A DNA stretch of 64,000 bases from JBOEGW01 sp050633625 (GCA_050633625.1 JBOEGW010000011.1:248001-312000), one strand, 5' to 3'; positions 8,650 to 17,636 are shown, counted from the stretch's first letter. Notes: generated by a model not told the origin, from the sequence alone. Numbers and translations: made by a program.

Positions 8650-10473
8650 TTAACGAATTACCTCAGAAGACTCAGCATAGAGCGCTTCAACTATGTCGGA
8701 GCGATACCGCAAGACAGCGCGCTGATTGACGGACCCTTTGTCGGTCACTTCACCTTTATCAAGATCGAGAGGGGAAGTGAGAAACATCACTTGCGGCACC
8801 CGCATGGATGACCCTGTGGCCGTGCTGTTGTAGCGCGCCAAAAGCCTTGAAACCTCGGCCCGCACAGCCGGATGCCCGCAGAGTTGAGGGAGCGTCAGAT
8901 CCTCGGCCCCATTTACCAAACGCGCCAAGGCGGGTTCAAATGGCACGAGCATGGCGCCGAGTGAAGCGCGCCCCTCCCCTGTGAGCACGACATCGCGCGC
9001 CAGCCCGCCCAAAGCGTCTGTCAGCTGTGCTCGAACCGCGCCAACGGACACCCAAGTTCCAGTGTTGAGCTTGAAGTTTTCCGCAACACGCCCATCAAAG
9101 AAAAACCCTTTTCCGGGATCATTCTCGTCGGCAAAGCGCAGCGCATCTCCGAGCAAATAGAACCCTTCGTCGTCAAAGGCCCCTGCCGTCAAATCTGGAT
9201 CACGCCAATACCCCGGCGTGACAGACGGCCCTTTGAGGCGCGCCTCCCATTTTCCCTCATTGGGCACCAGTTTGAGTATTAAGCCCTTGGCGGGAATGCC
9301 AACATTTCCGGGCACCTCTTGTTGCAAGCTGTTGTAAAGCGCAAAGGGGGCTGTCTCGGTTGCGCCCAATCCCGAGGTCAAAAATACATATTCACCAGTC
9401 GTTTGGAGCGCGAGCGCCTCAAGCCCTTGCCAAGTATGCGCCGCCATACCGGCCCCGGCATACATCAACAGTTTCAGGTCTTTGAAAAAGGACTGTGCCA
9501 AGGCTTTGTCCGCCTTCATAGCCTCAATCAACATTTCATAACCTGCGGGAACGTTGAAATACCACGTTGGCGACACCTCACGCAGGTTCCTGATCGTGCG
9601 ATCAATAGCGCCCGGCGCAGGCTTTCCGTTGTCGATGTAAAAGCTACCGCCGTGATACATCGACATATTGAAGACCTTGTTCCCCGACGCGACATGGTTC
9701 CAAGGTGCCCAATCCAAAAACACCGGGGGGTCTTCTTGAAAATAGCGAAAACAATCCGCGGCCATTTCCATGTTCGCACAAAGCATCCGCTGCGTTTGAA
9801 TCACCGCTTTAGGCGCGCCCGTTGTACCGGACGTGAAAATGAACTTCGCAACCGTGTCTGGCCCCAATGATGCACGCGCCTGCCAAACCGATTCTGTGAG
9901 TGGTGTTGACAGCAAATCTTCCCAATCGAGCACAGATCCTTGCCCGGTGCGCGAAAAGACGGGCGCATCGGCAAAAACAGTGTCTATTGCGGCTGAAAAC
10001 GGCTTCGTGTCCTCAACAAATACCGCACCCGGCGTAATTTGGTTGCGCACTGCAATCAGTTTCTCAAACCCGCCGGACATCAATGAATATGCCGGCGCAA
10101 TCGCCGCTGACGGGACACCCACATATTGCGCGCCAAGCGCCACGAGCGCATGAGCAATTGAGTTTCCAGACAGAATGATGAGCGGCCGCTCCGTTGTAAG
10201 ACCGAGATTGAGCAATGCCTGTCCGATCGCACGAATGGACGACAACATGTCCCGATAGGTCATCTTGATCCATGCTGTATTTTCTTGATTTCGCTCAGCC
10301 ATCCACAAAGCGTTCGGGGTCTTCTCGGCCCAATACTCAAAACGATCAAAGAGGGAATCGGGGTATTCGTTGAGAGGCCCGGATTGATAGACCAGTTTGC
10401 TGCCATCTGGCCGGGTTTCCCAAACTACATCGGCCTCCCAAAGCGAAACCGGACGCATTTTCGCTCGATCCAT
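8650..10473 (-). CDS. fcs: Feruloyl-CoA synthase
   Basis: 607 residues, close to the usual length of this acyl-CoA synthetase branch. The AMP-binding P-loop FTSGTTGAPKAVI, the LDWAPWNHVASGNKVFN block, SGLGATETAPF, and the late YLLGDALRFADE and VAENFKLNTGTWVSVG blocks match feruloyl-CoA synthases. It activates ferulate and related hydroxycinnamates with ATP and CoA for catabolism of plant phenolics. A strong GGGAGGGG ribosome site precedes the ATG. The enoyl-CoA hydratase/aldolase (ech) and vanillin dehydrogenase that usually accompany it are absent here. Confidence 0.87.
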   Translation of the reverse strand: MDRAKMRPVSLWEADVVWETRPDGSKLVYQSGPLNEYPDSLFDRFEYWAEKTPNALWMAERNQENTAWIKMTYRDMLSSIRAIGQALLNLGLTTERPLIILSGNSIAHALVALGAQYVGVPSAAIAPAYSLMSGGFEKLIAVRNQITPGAVFVEDTKPFSAAIDTVFADAPVFSRTGQGSVLDWEDLLSTPLTESVWQARASLGPDTVAKFIFTSGTTGAPKAVIQTQRMLCANMEMAADCFRYFQEDPPVFLDWAPWNHVASGNKVFNMSMYHGGSFYIDNGKPAPGAIDRTIRNLREVSPTWYFNVPAGYEMLIEAMKADKALAQSFFKDLKLLMYAGAGMAAHTWQGLEALALQTTGEYVFLTSGLGATETAPFALYNSLQQEVPGNVGIPAKGLILKLVPNEGKWEARLKGPSVTPGYWRDPDLTAGAFDDEGFYLLGDALRFADENDPGKGFFFDGRVAENFKLNTGTWVSVGAVRAQLTDALGGLARDVVLTGEGRASLGAMLVPFEPALARLVNGAEDLTLPQLCGHPAVRAEVSRLLARYNSTATGSSMRVPQVMFLTSPLDLDKGEVTDKGSVNQRAVLRYRSDIVEALYAESSEVIR

Positions 10474-10676
10474 TCGTTTACCCCTCCCCGTTAAATGCAG
10501 TGAGCATACGAAAAGCTCCCTCGCAAATCTACGATTTCAAAGATGCTCACTCATTTCATTTATGGCTCTATTCCGTCAGGATTCGAACATTCTTCTTTGG
10601 AATTTTCGGTTTGTCTCATCAATTTTCTCGATACGTGTGTGCTTGGAATGGACCGCATTGCGAAGATGCCTCAATC

Positions 10677-10721
10677 CCGATTGTTTTTGTCGGATTGACA
10701 ATTCCGATTGTTTCAGTCAGG
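10677..10721. promoter_or_regulatory. Candidate operator/promoter upstream of the first imelysin gene
   Basis: Two direct copies of CCGATTGTTT occur at 10677-10686 and 10704-10713, 27 bp apart. Between them is an inverted repeat TCGGA-N8-TCCGA (10690-10707) whose centre contains TTGACA (10695-10700), a perfect -35 hexamer. A repressor on this dyad would block the promoter. No clean -10 is seen at the right spacing, and the dyad does not match an iron box I can recall with certainty. It is listed because it precedes an iron-related operon. Confidence 0.3.
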
Positions 10722-10762
10722 TAAAAGCAAATATTGATCTGCGAACACCAAGGAACGCCAGA

Positions 10763-12022
10763 ATGAAAAAAACAACTCTTACGACAGCGATGCTTATGCT
10801 CTCTGTTGCGCCCGTATTTGCCGCGACGAAAGGCGAAGTGATCAAGACTTACGCCGACATTGCTGAAGCTGGCTACACAGACAGCCTCACAACCGCGCAG
10901 GCTCTCGATGCGGCCGTAGACGCTTTGATCGCTGATCCGTCTGAGGCAACCTTGGCAGCAGCGCGCAAAGCCTGGATTGAAGCGCGCGAACCTTACCAGC
11001 AAACGGAAGTGTACCGGTTCGGCAATGCTATCGTTGACGACTGGGAGGGCAAAGTGAACGCTTGGCCGCTCGACGAAGGTTTGATCGACTATGTTGATGC
11101 GTCCTATGGTGGCCCAACCGACGAAAACGGACTTGCAGCGCTCAACGTGATTGCAAATCCAACACTGACAATCGCCGGGGTTGAAGTGGATGCAACCGAG
11201 ATCACGCCCGAATTGATCAGCGAGACCATCAATGAAGCAGACGGCATTGAGAGCAACGTCGCACGCGGCTATCACGCAATTGAATTTCTTCTTTGGGGTC
11301 AGGATCTTAACGGAACTGGCCCGGGCGCGGGGAACCGTCCGTTTACAGATTTCGCTCAAGGAGAAGACTGTACCGGCGGCAACTGTGATCGCCGCGCCGA
11401 CTACCTAGAAGCCTCGATGGATTTGCTTTTGGCAGACCTCGAAGAAATGGTCGCAGCATGGGGCGAGACGGGTAAAGCGCGCGAAGCTGTCATGGAAGAC
11501 GAAAATGCTGGTGTGATTGCAATCCTCACTGGCATGGGTTCGCTGTCATATGGTGAGCAGGCCGGTGAGCGCATGCGCCTTGGCCTCATGTTGAATGATC
11601 CAGAAGAAGAGCATGATTGCTTCTCGGACAACACCCACCGGTCGCACTTCAACGATGGTCTTGGTATCCAAAACGTCTATCTGGGTCGCTATGTTCGGGT
11701 GGATGGAAGCACCGTGGAAGGCCCCGGCGTTTCTGCGCTTCTAAGTGAAAGCAACGCCGATCTTGATGCGGAGATGAAGGCCAAGTTGGACACAACGATG
11801 GCCGCTCTGGGCGCGATTTCTGACGCCGCAGAGGGGGGCTATGCCTATGATCAAATGCTTACAGCAGGCGATGAAAAAGGCGAAACGCTCGTCATGGCGG
11901 CGGTCAACGGTTTGATCGACCAAACCAAAACCATCGAGAGAATTGTGACGGATCTTGGCCTCGACGCCATCGAGTTTGAAGGCTCCGACAGCCTTGATAA
12001 CCCGGACGCAGTATTCCAATAA
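10763..12022 (+). CDS. Imelysin-family (peptidase M75-like) iron-associated periplasmic protein
   Basis: About 419 residues with a Sec signal peptide (MKKTTLTTAMLMLSVAPVFA). The imelysin motif GxHxxE is intact in RGYHAIEFLLWG, together with the family's ARKAWIEAREPYQQTEVYRFGN helix and a cysteine pair (DCTGGNCDRR). Imelysins are two-bundle helical periplasmic or outer-membrane-associated proteins linked to iron uptake; the first described member was reported as a protease, but enzymatic activity is generally unproven. I start at the ATG after AAGGAACG; the longer frame from 10397 has no family character and would mask the signal peptide. It is the first gene of the iron cluster, followed by bfd 14 bp later. 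Confidence 0.88.
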   Translation: MKKTTLTTAMLMLSVAPVFAATKGEVIKTYADIAEAGYTDSLTTAQALDAAVDALIADPSEATLAAARKAWIEAREPYQQTEVYRFGNAIVDDWEGKVNAWPLDEGLIDYVDASYGGPTDENGLAALNVIANPTLTIAGVEVDATEITPELISETINEADGIESNVARGYHAIEFLLWGQDLNGTGPGAGNRPFTDFAQGEDCTGGNCDRRADYLEASMDLLLADLEEMVAAWGETGKAREAVMEDENAGVIAILTGMGSLSYGEQAGERMRLGLMLNDPEEEHDCFSDNTHRSHFNDGLGIQNVYLGRYVRVDGSTVEGPGVSALLSESNADLDAEMKAKLDTTMAALGAISDAAEGGYAYDQMLTAGDEKGETLVMAAVNGLIDQTKTIERIVTDLGLDAIEFEGSDSLDNPDAVFQ

Positions 12023-12036
12023 TGGGGAGATAAACG

Positions 12037-12291
12037 ATGATCGTCTGTCACTGCCAAGGCATAACGGATCGCGACATTCATGCCGCGATCGACTGGATGC
12101 GCGCCGCGGACCCGCAGACGATCATCACCCCTGGCCGCATTTACCATGCGCTCGGAAAAGCCGCCGATTGTGGCGGTTGCATGCCACTGTTTGTCGCGAA
12201 AATGCGCCAGAGTGATAACTATAAAGTACCCAGCAACCTAAGGAATCTTAGGGCTATGCCAGGAAAGGAAAAACTCCATGAAGGGCAATGA
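12037..12291 (+). CDS. bfd: Bacterioferritin-associated ferredoxin
   Basis: 84 residues. The four [2Fe-2S] ligands are C4, C6 (VCHCQGIT), C45 and C48 (DCGGC), the exact BFD-like pattern. Bfd donates electrons to the haem of bacterioferritin so that stored ferric iron is reduced and released. The C-terminal 25 residues after the last cysteine (SNLRNLRAMPGKEKLHEGQ) go beyond the usual core and overlap the start of bfr by 14 bp. A GGGGAGA ribosome site precedes the ATG. It lies directly behind the first imelysin gene. Confidence 0.92.
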   Translation: MIVCHCQGITDRDIHAAIDWMRAADPQTIITPGRIYHALGKAADCGGCMPLFVAKMRQSDNYKVPSNLRNLRAMPGKEKLHEGQ

Positions 12292-12763
12292 AACCGTAAT
12301 CAAATACCTCAACGATGCGCTGCGCCACGAACTCACGGCCGTGAACCAGTATTGGCTGCACTATCGGCTTCAAGATGATTGGGGCCTTAAGCATATGGCT
12401 GCCAAAAGCCGCGAGGAAAGCATCGAAGAAATGCAACACGCGGACAAACTGATCGAGCGGATCATCTTTTTGGAAGGTCATCCAAATCTACAAAAGCTCG
12501 ACTCCCTGCGTATCGGCCAAACTCCGCGTGAAACTCTGGAATGCGACCTAGAAGCAGAACACTCCGCGGCCAAGCTTTACCGCGAAGCACGCAGCGTTTG
12601 CTCCGATGCTGGCGATTTCGTCACGATGAAAATCTTTGAAGAGTTGCTGGCGGATGAAGAAGGTCATATCGACTTCCTCGAAACGCAACTGGACCTGATG
12701 GATCGCGTCGGAGAAGAAAAATATGCTCAGCTCAATGCGGCAACAATGGACGACGGCGAGTAG
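12278..12763 (+). CDS. bfr: Bacterioferritin
   Basis: 161 residues, the normal length. All ferroxidase ligands are present at canonical numbering: E18, E51, H54, E94, E127 and H130, and the haem-ligating M52 is there (EEMQHADK). It assembles into a 24-mer haem-containing shell that oxidises and stores iron. It is translationally coupled to bfd upstream (14-bp overlap), and its 3' end overlaps the DUF1111 gene by 41 bp. Sitting among periplasmic iron proteins, it presumably stores what they bring in (inference). Confidence 0.96.
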   Translation: MKGNETVIKYLNDALRHELTAVNQYWLHYRLQDDWGLKHMAAKSREESIEEMQHADKLIERIIFLEGHPNLQKLDSLRIGQTPRETLECDLEAEHSAAKLYREARSVCSDAGDFVTMKIFEELLADEEGHIDFLETQLDLMDRVGEEKYAQLNAATMDDGE

Positions 12764-14279
12764 CATCGCCCTCATGACCCTCGCCAGCGCCACAACGGCG
12801 TTGGCGGGTGACATCATCCCCCCGCTTACCGATGATCACTTGAATTTTGTCCCTCGCACCGCTGAGGAATCTTCGCGGATTGCCAAGGTGACCGCTCCAA
12901 CCCAAGACTTCTCGGCCCCGGAGGACTTTGAGGAACGCCCAGCCGGTGCGGCAACCGTGCGAGCGCGCAACAATGCAGATGCCTTTTCTCAGCCCTCCGC
13001 CAATATTGGATTTGAAGGCGAATTGGACTTCAAAGTTGGCAACGGGCTTTTTCGCAAAATCTGGGTCCAAGCGCCTGCATCAACCGAAGCAAGCGATGGA
13101 TTGGGGCCGCTTTACAACGCGCGCGGTTGTCAGAATTGCCACATAAAAGATGGGCGCGGCCATACCCCGGAAAACGCTGGCGACAACGCCGTTTCTTTGT
13201 TCCTACGTGTCTCTATTCCGGCGGAAAACACCGGAAACATGCAGGCGATTGAAGACTATCTCGCAACCGCCAATGACCCCAATTACGGCGGACAGATTCA
13301 AGACTTTGCGACATCCGGCCTTAGCGCAGAAGCGCAACTCCATGTCAGCTACACTGAAACGCCGATCGAGCTTCAAGGAGGCGTAATCGTTCGCCTGCGC
13401 ACACCGACGTATACCCTGGACCAGCTCGGATACGGCCCACTCCATCCCGACGCGATGCTCTCGCCACGGATTACACCGCAGATGATCGGCCTTGGGTTGC
13501 TAGAAGCCATTCCGGCGCAAGATATTCTGGCACTCGCAGACGAAAACGATGCGGACGGAGACGGGATTTCTGGCCGCCCAAGCCTCGTTTGGTCCGTCGA
13601 GTATGACAAGGTCATGTTGGGACGTTTTGGCTGGAAAGCCGGAGCGCCCACGGTGCGCCATCAGTCCGCTGCGGCCTTTTCTGGAGACATTGGGATCTCG
13701 ACCCCGCTGTTCCCCGATGCTTGGGGCGATTGCACAGTGGCGCAGACCGATTGCCTTTCAGCGGAACATGGCGGGGACGACATTCATCAAGGGCTAGAAG
13801 TTGATCAGATAGGGCTAGAATTAGTCACTATTTATGCCCAAAACCTGGCAGTTCCCGCGCGGCGCGGCGCGTCCGATCCAGACGTGTTGCGCGGAAAAGA
13901 GCTGTTTTTTGAAGCCGGCTGCGCGTCATGCCACACGCCCAAATTCGTCACGCATCGCTTGAAAGACCAGCCTGCGCAAAGTTTCCAGTTGATCTGGCCC
14001 TACACAGATTTGTTGTTGCACGATATGGGAGCGGGCCTCGCGGACAATAGGCCAGAAGGTCGCGCGACAGGAACCGAGTGGCGTACGCCGCCGCTCTGGG
14101 GCATTGGCCTGACAAAACTCGTATCAGGACACGACAATTTTCTGCATGATGGACGCGCACGTAGCTTGATGGAAGCGATCCTTTGGCACGGCGGCGAAGC
14201 CCAAAAATCACGCGACACCGTCGCGCAATTCCCAAAACCTGATCGCGATGCGCTCGTAAAGTTTCTGGAGTCTCTTTGA
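12723..14279 (+). CDS. Di-haem oxidoreductase/thiol oxidoreductase-like protein (DUF1111)
   Basis: 518 residues with a Sec signal (SSIALMTLASATTALAGD). There are two c-type haem sites: C136-QN-C139-H140 (ARGCQNCH) and C400-AS-C403-H404 (AGCASCHTPKF). The second domain reads like MauG/cytochrome c peroxidase folds, with LLLHDMGAGLADNRPEG and FLHDGRARSLMEAILWHGG. Proteins of this family regularly sit between imelysin genes, and a role in redox handling of iron in the periplasm is inferred. The ATG at 12723 has GGAGAAG six bases upstream, inside bfr; ATG 12735 is an alternative. The next gene starts within its stop (TGATG). Confidence 0.88.
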   Translation: MLSSMRQQWTTASSIALMTLASATTALAGDIIPPLTDDHLNFVPRTAEESSRIAKVTAPTQDFSAPEDFEERPAGAATVRARNNADAFSQPSANIGFEGELDFKVGNGLFRKIWVQAPASTEASDGLGPLYNARGCQNCHIKDGRGHTPENAGDNAVSLFLRVSIPAENTGNMQAIEDYLATANDPNYGGQIQDFATSGLSAEAQLHVSYTETPIELQGGVIVRLRTPTYTLDQLGYGPLHPDAMLSPRITPQMIGLGLLEAIPAQDILALADENDADGDGISGRPSLVWSVEYDKVMLGRFGWKAGAPTVRHQSAAAFSGDIGISTPLFPDAWGDCTVAQTDCLSAEHGGDDIHQGLEVDQIGLELVTIYAQNLAVPARRGASDPDVLRGKELFFEAGCASCHTPKFVTHRLKDQPAQSFQLIWPYTDLLLHDMGAGLADNRPEGRATGTEWRTPPLWGIGLTKLVSGHDNFLHDGRARSLMEAILWHGGEAQKSRDTVAQFPKPDRDALVKFLESL

Positions 14280-15256
14280 TGCGCCTAGCGATCATTTTCA
14301 TATTCGTTGCACAAAGTGCGCTTGCTGGGGTTTCGGAGGCTGTCAATGAACGCATTCTTCCCGGCTTAACAGATTTCGCAACATCGGCGGCCGACCTGAG
14401 CACCGCCGCAAGCGAATCTTGTGAGCCAGACTCGCTTAAACCCGCCTTCCAAAAGACCTTTGACGCTTGGATGGGGATCGGAGATTTGCGGCTAGGCCCA
14501 AGTGAAGCAGGCGCGCTTTCAATCTACTTCTGGCCAGACAAGAAGGGCTTCACGAAAAAGGCTCTATTCCAGCTAATTTCAGCCCAAGACCCCGCTATAA
14601 ATGACCCGGAACGCTTCAGCCATGTCTCCATCGCAGCGCGCGGATTATTCGCGCTTGAGCGGATGCTTTATGACCCTGAATTTAGCGCCTATGAGACCGA
14701 GGATTACGCCTGTGCATTGGTACAAACCTTAACACGCGATCTTGCCAGCCAAGCCCAAGCCCTGACATCGGACTGGGAAACCGATTTCGCACATTTGTTG
14801 TTGTCCCCCGGCGGGCCTGACAACATTGCATTTTTAGATGAAACCGAGGCGACACGGGCGATTTACACTCAGATTTTGACCAGCCTTGAAAATACATCGA
14901 CAGTTCGACTTGGGCGCCCTTTGGGCGAAACAACACGCCCACGCCCCCAGCGCGCCGAAGCCTGGCGATCAGAACGGTCGCTTCAAAACACACTGCTCGC
15001 GACAAAAGCTGCTGTTGATCTGGCGATTGCCCTTGCCGATTGGGACATTCCGCAAACCAAGGCCGCGCTAAAGGAGGTCTATGCACAGGCGGAGCGCATT
15101 TCTGATCCGAGCTTCCAAGATATTGACGATTTGACGGCCCGGTTTGCCGTTGAAGTACTGGCCCAGAAAATTGATGCCGTCCATTTGGCGATCGAAGTTG
15201 AAGTCGGTGAGAAATACGGAATTACGCCCGGCTTCAATTCCTCAGACGGGGACTAA
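14279..15256 (+). CDS. Second imelysin-family protein, GxHxxE histidine missing
   Basis: About 325 residues with a short signal peptide (MRLAIIFIFVAQSALAG). The family's first helix (FQKTFDAWMGIGDLRLGP) and the later TRPRPQRAEAWRSERSL segment are typical of the second imelysin in these clusters. At the GxHxxE position the sequence is RGLFALERMLYD, so the histidine is replaced by phenylalanine. Loss of that ligand suggests a binding or scaffolding role rather than catalysis. ATG 14279 shares one base with the DUF1111 stop, giving tight coupling. The in-frame TTG just upstream is not needed. Confidence 0.85.
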   Translation: MRLAIIFIFVAQSALAGVSEAVNERILPGLTDFATSAADLSTAASESCEPDSLKPAFQKTFDAWMGIGDLRLGPSEAGALSIYFWPDKKGFTKKALFQLISAQDPAINDPERFSHVSIAARGLFALERMLYDPEFSAYETEDYACALVQTLTRDLASQAQALTSDWETDFAHLLLSPGGPDNIAFLDETEATRAIYTQILTSLENTSTVRLGRPLGETTRPRPQRAEAWRSERSLQNTLLATKAAVDLAIALADWDIPQTKAALKEVYAQAERISDPSFQDIDDLTARFAVEVLAQKIDAVHLAIEVEVGEKYGITPGFNSSDGD

Positions 15257-15257
15257 C

Positions 15258-16325
15258 ATGCGGACGCGGCGTGGATTTTTGGCAGGGTTACTTGCGGCAA
15301 CCTCCGCGCCTTCTATCGGTTGGTCGGCAGCAGGAAGCCCTGCCTTCATCGCCGCGACCCAAAACAAGGACGGCTCGCACGCAATCAAGGGTGTTGATCA
15401 TGATGGCTTCGTGACCTTTGTCGCGCCACTTCCGGCGCGCGGGCACGCTGGCGCATCGCATCCGTTTCGCGCTCAAGCCGTTGTTTTTGCCCGGCGGCCA
15501 GGCCAGTTTGCTGTTGTTGTGGACTGTGCGCGCGGCACGCTCAAGAAGACCCTTCATGCGCCTCAAGGACACGAGTTCAACGGTCATGGCGTTTTTTCAA
15601 AGGACGGGGCCTATCTTTTTACGAGCGAACAAACCGCGCGCGGAAGTGAGGGCCGGATTGGGGTTTGGGACAGCGGCACCTATCAGCGCGTAGATGAATT
15701 TAGCAGCCACGGGATTGGCCCGCATGAAATCCGACTTTCAAGGGATGGCTCTGAGCTAATCATTGCCAACGGGGGCATCGAAACCACGCCGGGCGGGCGA
15801 ACGAAACTGAATCTCGACACCATGCGCCCAAATCTCACCTACCTCAGCCTGACAGGACGCCTGATGGAAACTGTGGTGTTAGAAACGGCGTATCGTATGA
15901 ATTCGATCCGGCATCTGGCGCTTAGCCCTGACGGGACAGTCGCTTTTGCGATGCAATGGCAAGGCGATGCGCTGGACGCTCCGCCGTTGCTGGCGCTGCA
16001 CAGGCGCACAGAAGATCCGCTCATTTGCCATGCGCCCGCCTTGGACGCGCAAATGATGACAGGTTACGCGGGGAGCGTTTCGTTCAGCGGGGATGGAACT
16101 GAGGTGGCCTATACCTCACCGATGGGAGGGCGGATGTTGGTATTTGATACGCAAGGCACTTTTAGACGGTCCATTTCACGCACCGACATCTGCGGCCTCG
16201 CGCCACATCCCGAAGGATTCATCACTTCCGATGGCCTTGGTGCATTGATCAAGATCACAAACTCCGGAGCCTCGATGCTGAGCAAGTCAGACGCGGCGTG
16301 GGACAACCACATCGTCGCGTTGTAG
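15258..16325 (+). CDS. Tat-exported DUF1513 beta-propeller protein
   Basis: About 355 residues. The N-terminus MRTRRGFLAGLLAATSA has the twin-arginine motif TRRGFLAG, so folded export by Tat, possibly with a cofactor, is likely. The rest shows repeated blade-like segments (GVFSKDGAYLFTSEQ, GPHEIRLSRDGSELIIANGG, RHLALSPDGTVAFAMQWQG, YAGSVSFSGDGTEVAYTSP), as in DUF1513 family propellers. It closes the iron cluster, starting one base after the second imelysin stop. Members of this family co-occur with imelysin and DUF1111 genes; the function is unknown. The frame from 15144 is rejected because it lacks the Tat start. Confidence 0.87.
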   Translation: MRTRRGFLAGLLAATSAPSIGWSAAGSPAFIAATQNKDGSHAIKGVDHDGFVTFVAPLPARGHAGASHPFRAQAVVFARRPGQFAVVVDCARGTLKKTLHAPQGHEFNGHGVFSKDGAYLFTSEQTARGSEGRIGVWDSGTYQRVDEFSSHGIGPHEIRLSRDGSELIIANGGIETTPGGRTKLNLDTMRPNLTYLSLTGRLMETVVLETAYRMNSIRHLALSPDGTVAFAMQWQGDALDAPPLLALHRRTEDPLICHAPALDAQMMTGYAGSVSFSGDGTEVAYTSPMGGRMLVFDTQGTFRRSISRTDICGLAPHPEGFITSDGLGALIKITNSGASMLSKSDAAWDNHIVAL

Positions 16326-16397
16326 CGCATTTCTTGCTTTCCTTTCCTGTGCTCATGGGGTTTCTTCGCGGGCAACATTGGGACGGGGTTATGGTCG

Positions 16398-17570
16398 ATG
16401 AAACATAAGATTGCAGTCGTGGGGCTTGGATATGTTGGCATGTCGATTGCGGTTTTGCTCGCGCGCCATCACCGAGTAACTGCACTCGATATTGATGCAT
16501 CTCGCGTTGCGAAAGTGAATGCGGGACAGCCGACTGTCATTGACGATGAGATGACGCAGGTGATGGCCTGTGAAACGCTCGATCTGACGGCGACAACGGA
16601 TGAAACCCTAGCCTATCAGGACGCGGAATTCATCGTCATTGCAACGCCTACCGACTATGACCCAGAGCGCAATTTCTTCAACACAAGCTCCGTTGAAACC
16701 GTGCTGAGGCGTGCGCGCGCAGTGAACCAAACAGCGGCTTTGGTGATCAAATCAACTATCCCGGTCGGCTTTACTGATCTGCAACGCAAAGAGCTGAACG
16801 ATGACAACATCATCTTCTCACCTGAATTCTTGCGCGAAGGCCAAGCTCTCCACGATAACCTTCATCCCTCGCGCATTGTGGTTGGCAGCCAGAGCGATGC
16901 CGCGCGCACCTTTGGAGATATGTTGCGCGATGCAAGCGATGCGCCACAAACCGAGATTCTCATTACCGGACCAACAGAGGCCGAGGCGATCAAGTTATTC
17001 GCAAACACGTATCTTGCTATGCGTGTATCGTTTTTCAACGAGCTGGACAGTTTCGGGCTGTCGCGGGGCCTTGACGTGCGGGACATCATCAATGGTGTCT
17101 GCTTGGATCCGCGTATTTCGGATGGGTACAACAATCCTTCTTTCGGCTATGGCGGGTACTGTCTTCCGAAGGACACCAAACAACTCTTGGCGAATTACCA
17201 AAACGTCCCTCAACACATCATTCAAGGGATCGTGGATGCCAATTCGGCGCGTAAGGATTTTGTCGCGCAAGAAATCTTGGCGCGCGATCCGAAGGTGATC
17301 GGGATCTATCGGCTGGCGATGAAACAAGGCTCCGACAACATGCGCAGCTCGGCCATTTCCGGCGTGATGAAGCGTCTGAAAGCCAAGGGCGCCCATGTGA
17401 TCGTGTATGAGCCGATGCTTGTTGAAGATCACTATTACAATTCCGAGAACATACGCGATCTCGACGCCTTTATCTCGCGGGCCGATCTTATTGTATCCAA
17501 CCGGATTGACGAACATCTCACTCCCGTGGCGAACAAGGTGTTCACCCGCGATTTGTTTGGCGTGAACTAG
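16398..17570 (+). CDS. ugd: UDP-glucose/nucleotide-sugar 6-dehydrogenase
   Basis: 390 residues. The Rossmann motif is VVGLGYVGMSIAVLLA, the substrate-domain signature is IKSTIPVGFT and FSPEFLREGQAL, and the catalytic cysteine is C255 in FGYGGYCLPKDTKQLL. It oxidises a UDP-hexose to the uronic acid with two NAD+, supplying capsule or exopolysaccharide precursors, which fits the kps genes in the window. The short C-terminal domain (IGIYRLAMKQGSDNMRSS) is the version common in polysaccharide gene sets. It is a single gene, with no co-directional partner close by. Confidence 0.92.
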   Translation: MKHKIAVVGLGYVGMSIAVLLARHHRVTALDIDASRVAKVNAGQPTVIDDEMTQVMACETLDLTATTDETLAYQDAEFIVIATPTDYDPERNFFNTSSVETVLRRARAVNQTAALVIKSTIPVGFTDLQRKELNDDNIIFSPEFLREGQALHDNLHPSRIVVGSQSDAARTFGDMLRDASDAPQTEILITGPTEAEAIKLFANTYLAMRVSFFNELDSFGLSRGLDVRDIINGVCLDPRISDGYNNPSFGYGGYCLPKDTKQLLANYQNVPQHIIQGIVDANSARKDFVAQEILARDPKVIGIYRLAMKQGSDNMRSSAISGVMKRLKAKGAHVIVYEPMLVEDHYYNSENIRDLDAFISRADLIVSNRIDEHLTPVANKVFTRDLFGVN

Positions 17571-17636
17571 GTCGAGGTGGTCTGTCGCCTTTAAAGCCCG
17601 GTGAAATTGTCACATCCCACGCGAGCCAAGTTAGCA

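Noticed and set aside
10397..10762. N-terminal extension of the first imelysin frame
   Set aside because: It overlaps the feruloyl-CoA synthase start and would bury the signal peptide.
10500..10762. Recognisable Fur, Irr or RirA box before the iron cluster
   Set aside because: I looked for palindromic iron boxes and found only the TCGGA dyad, which I cannot assign to any of them.
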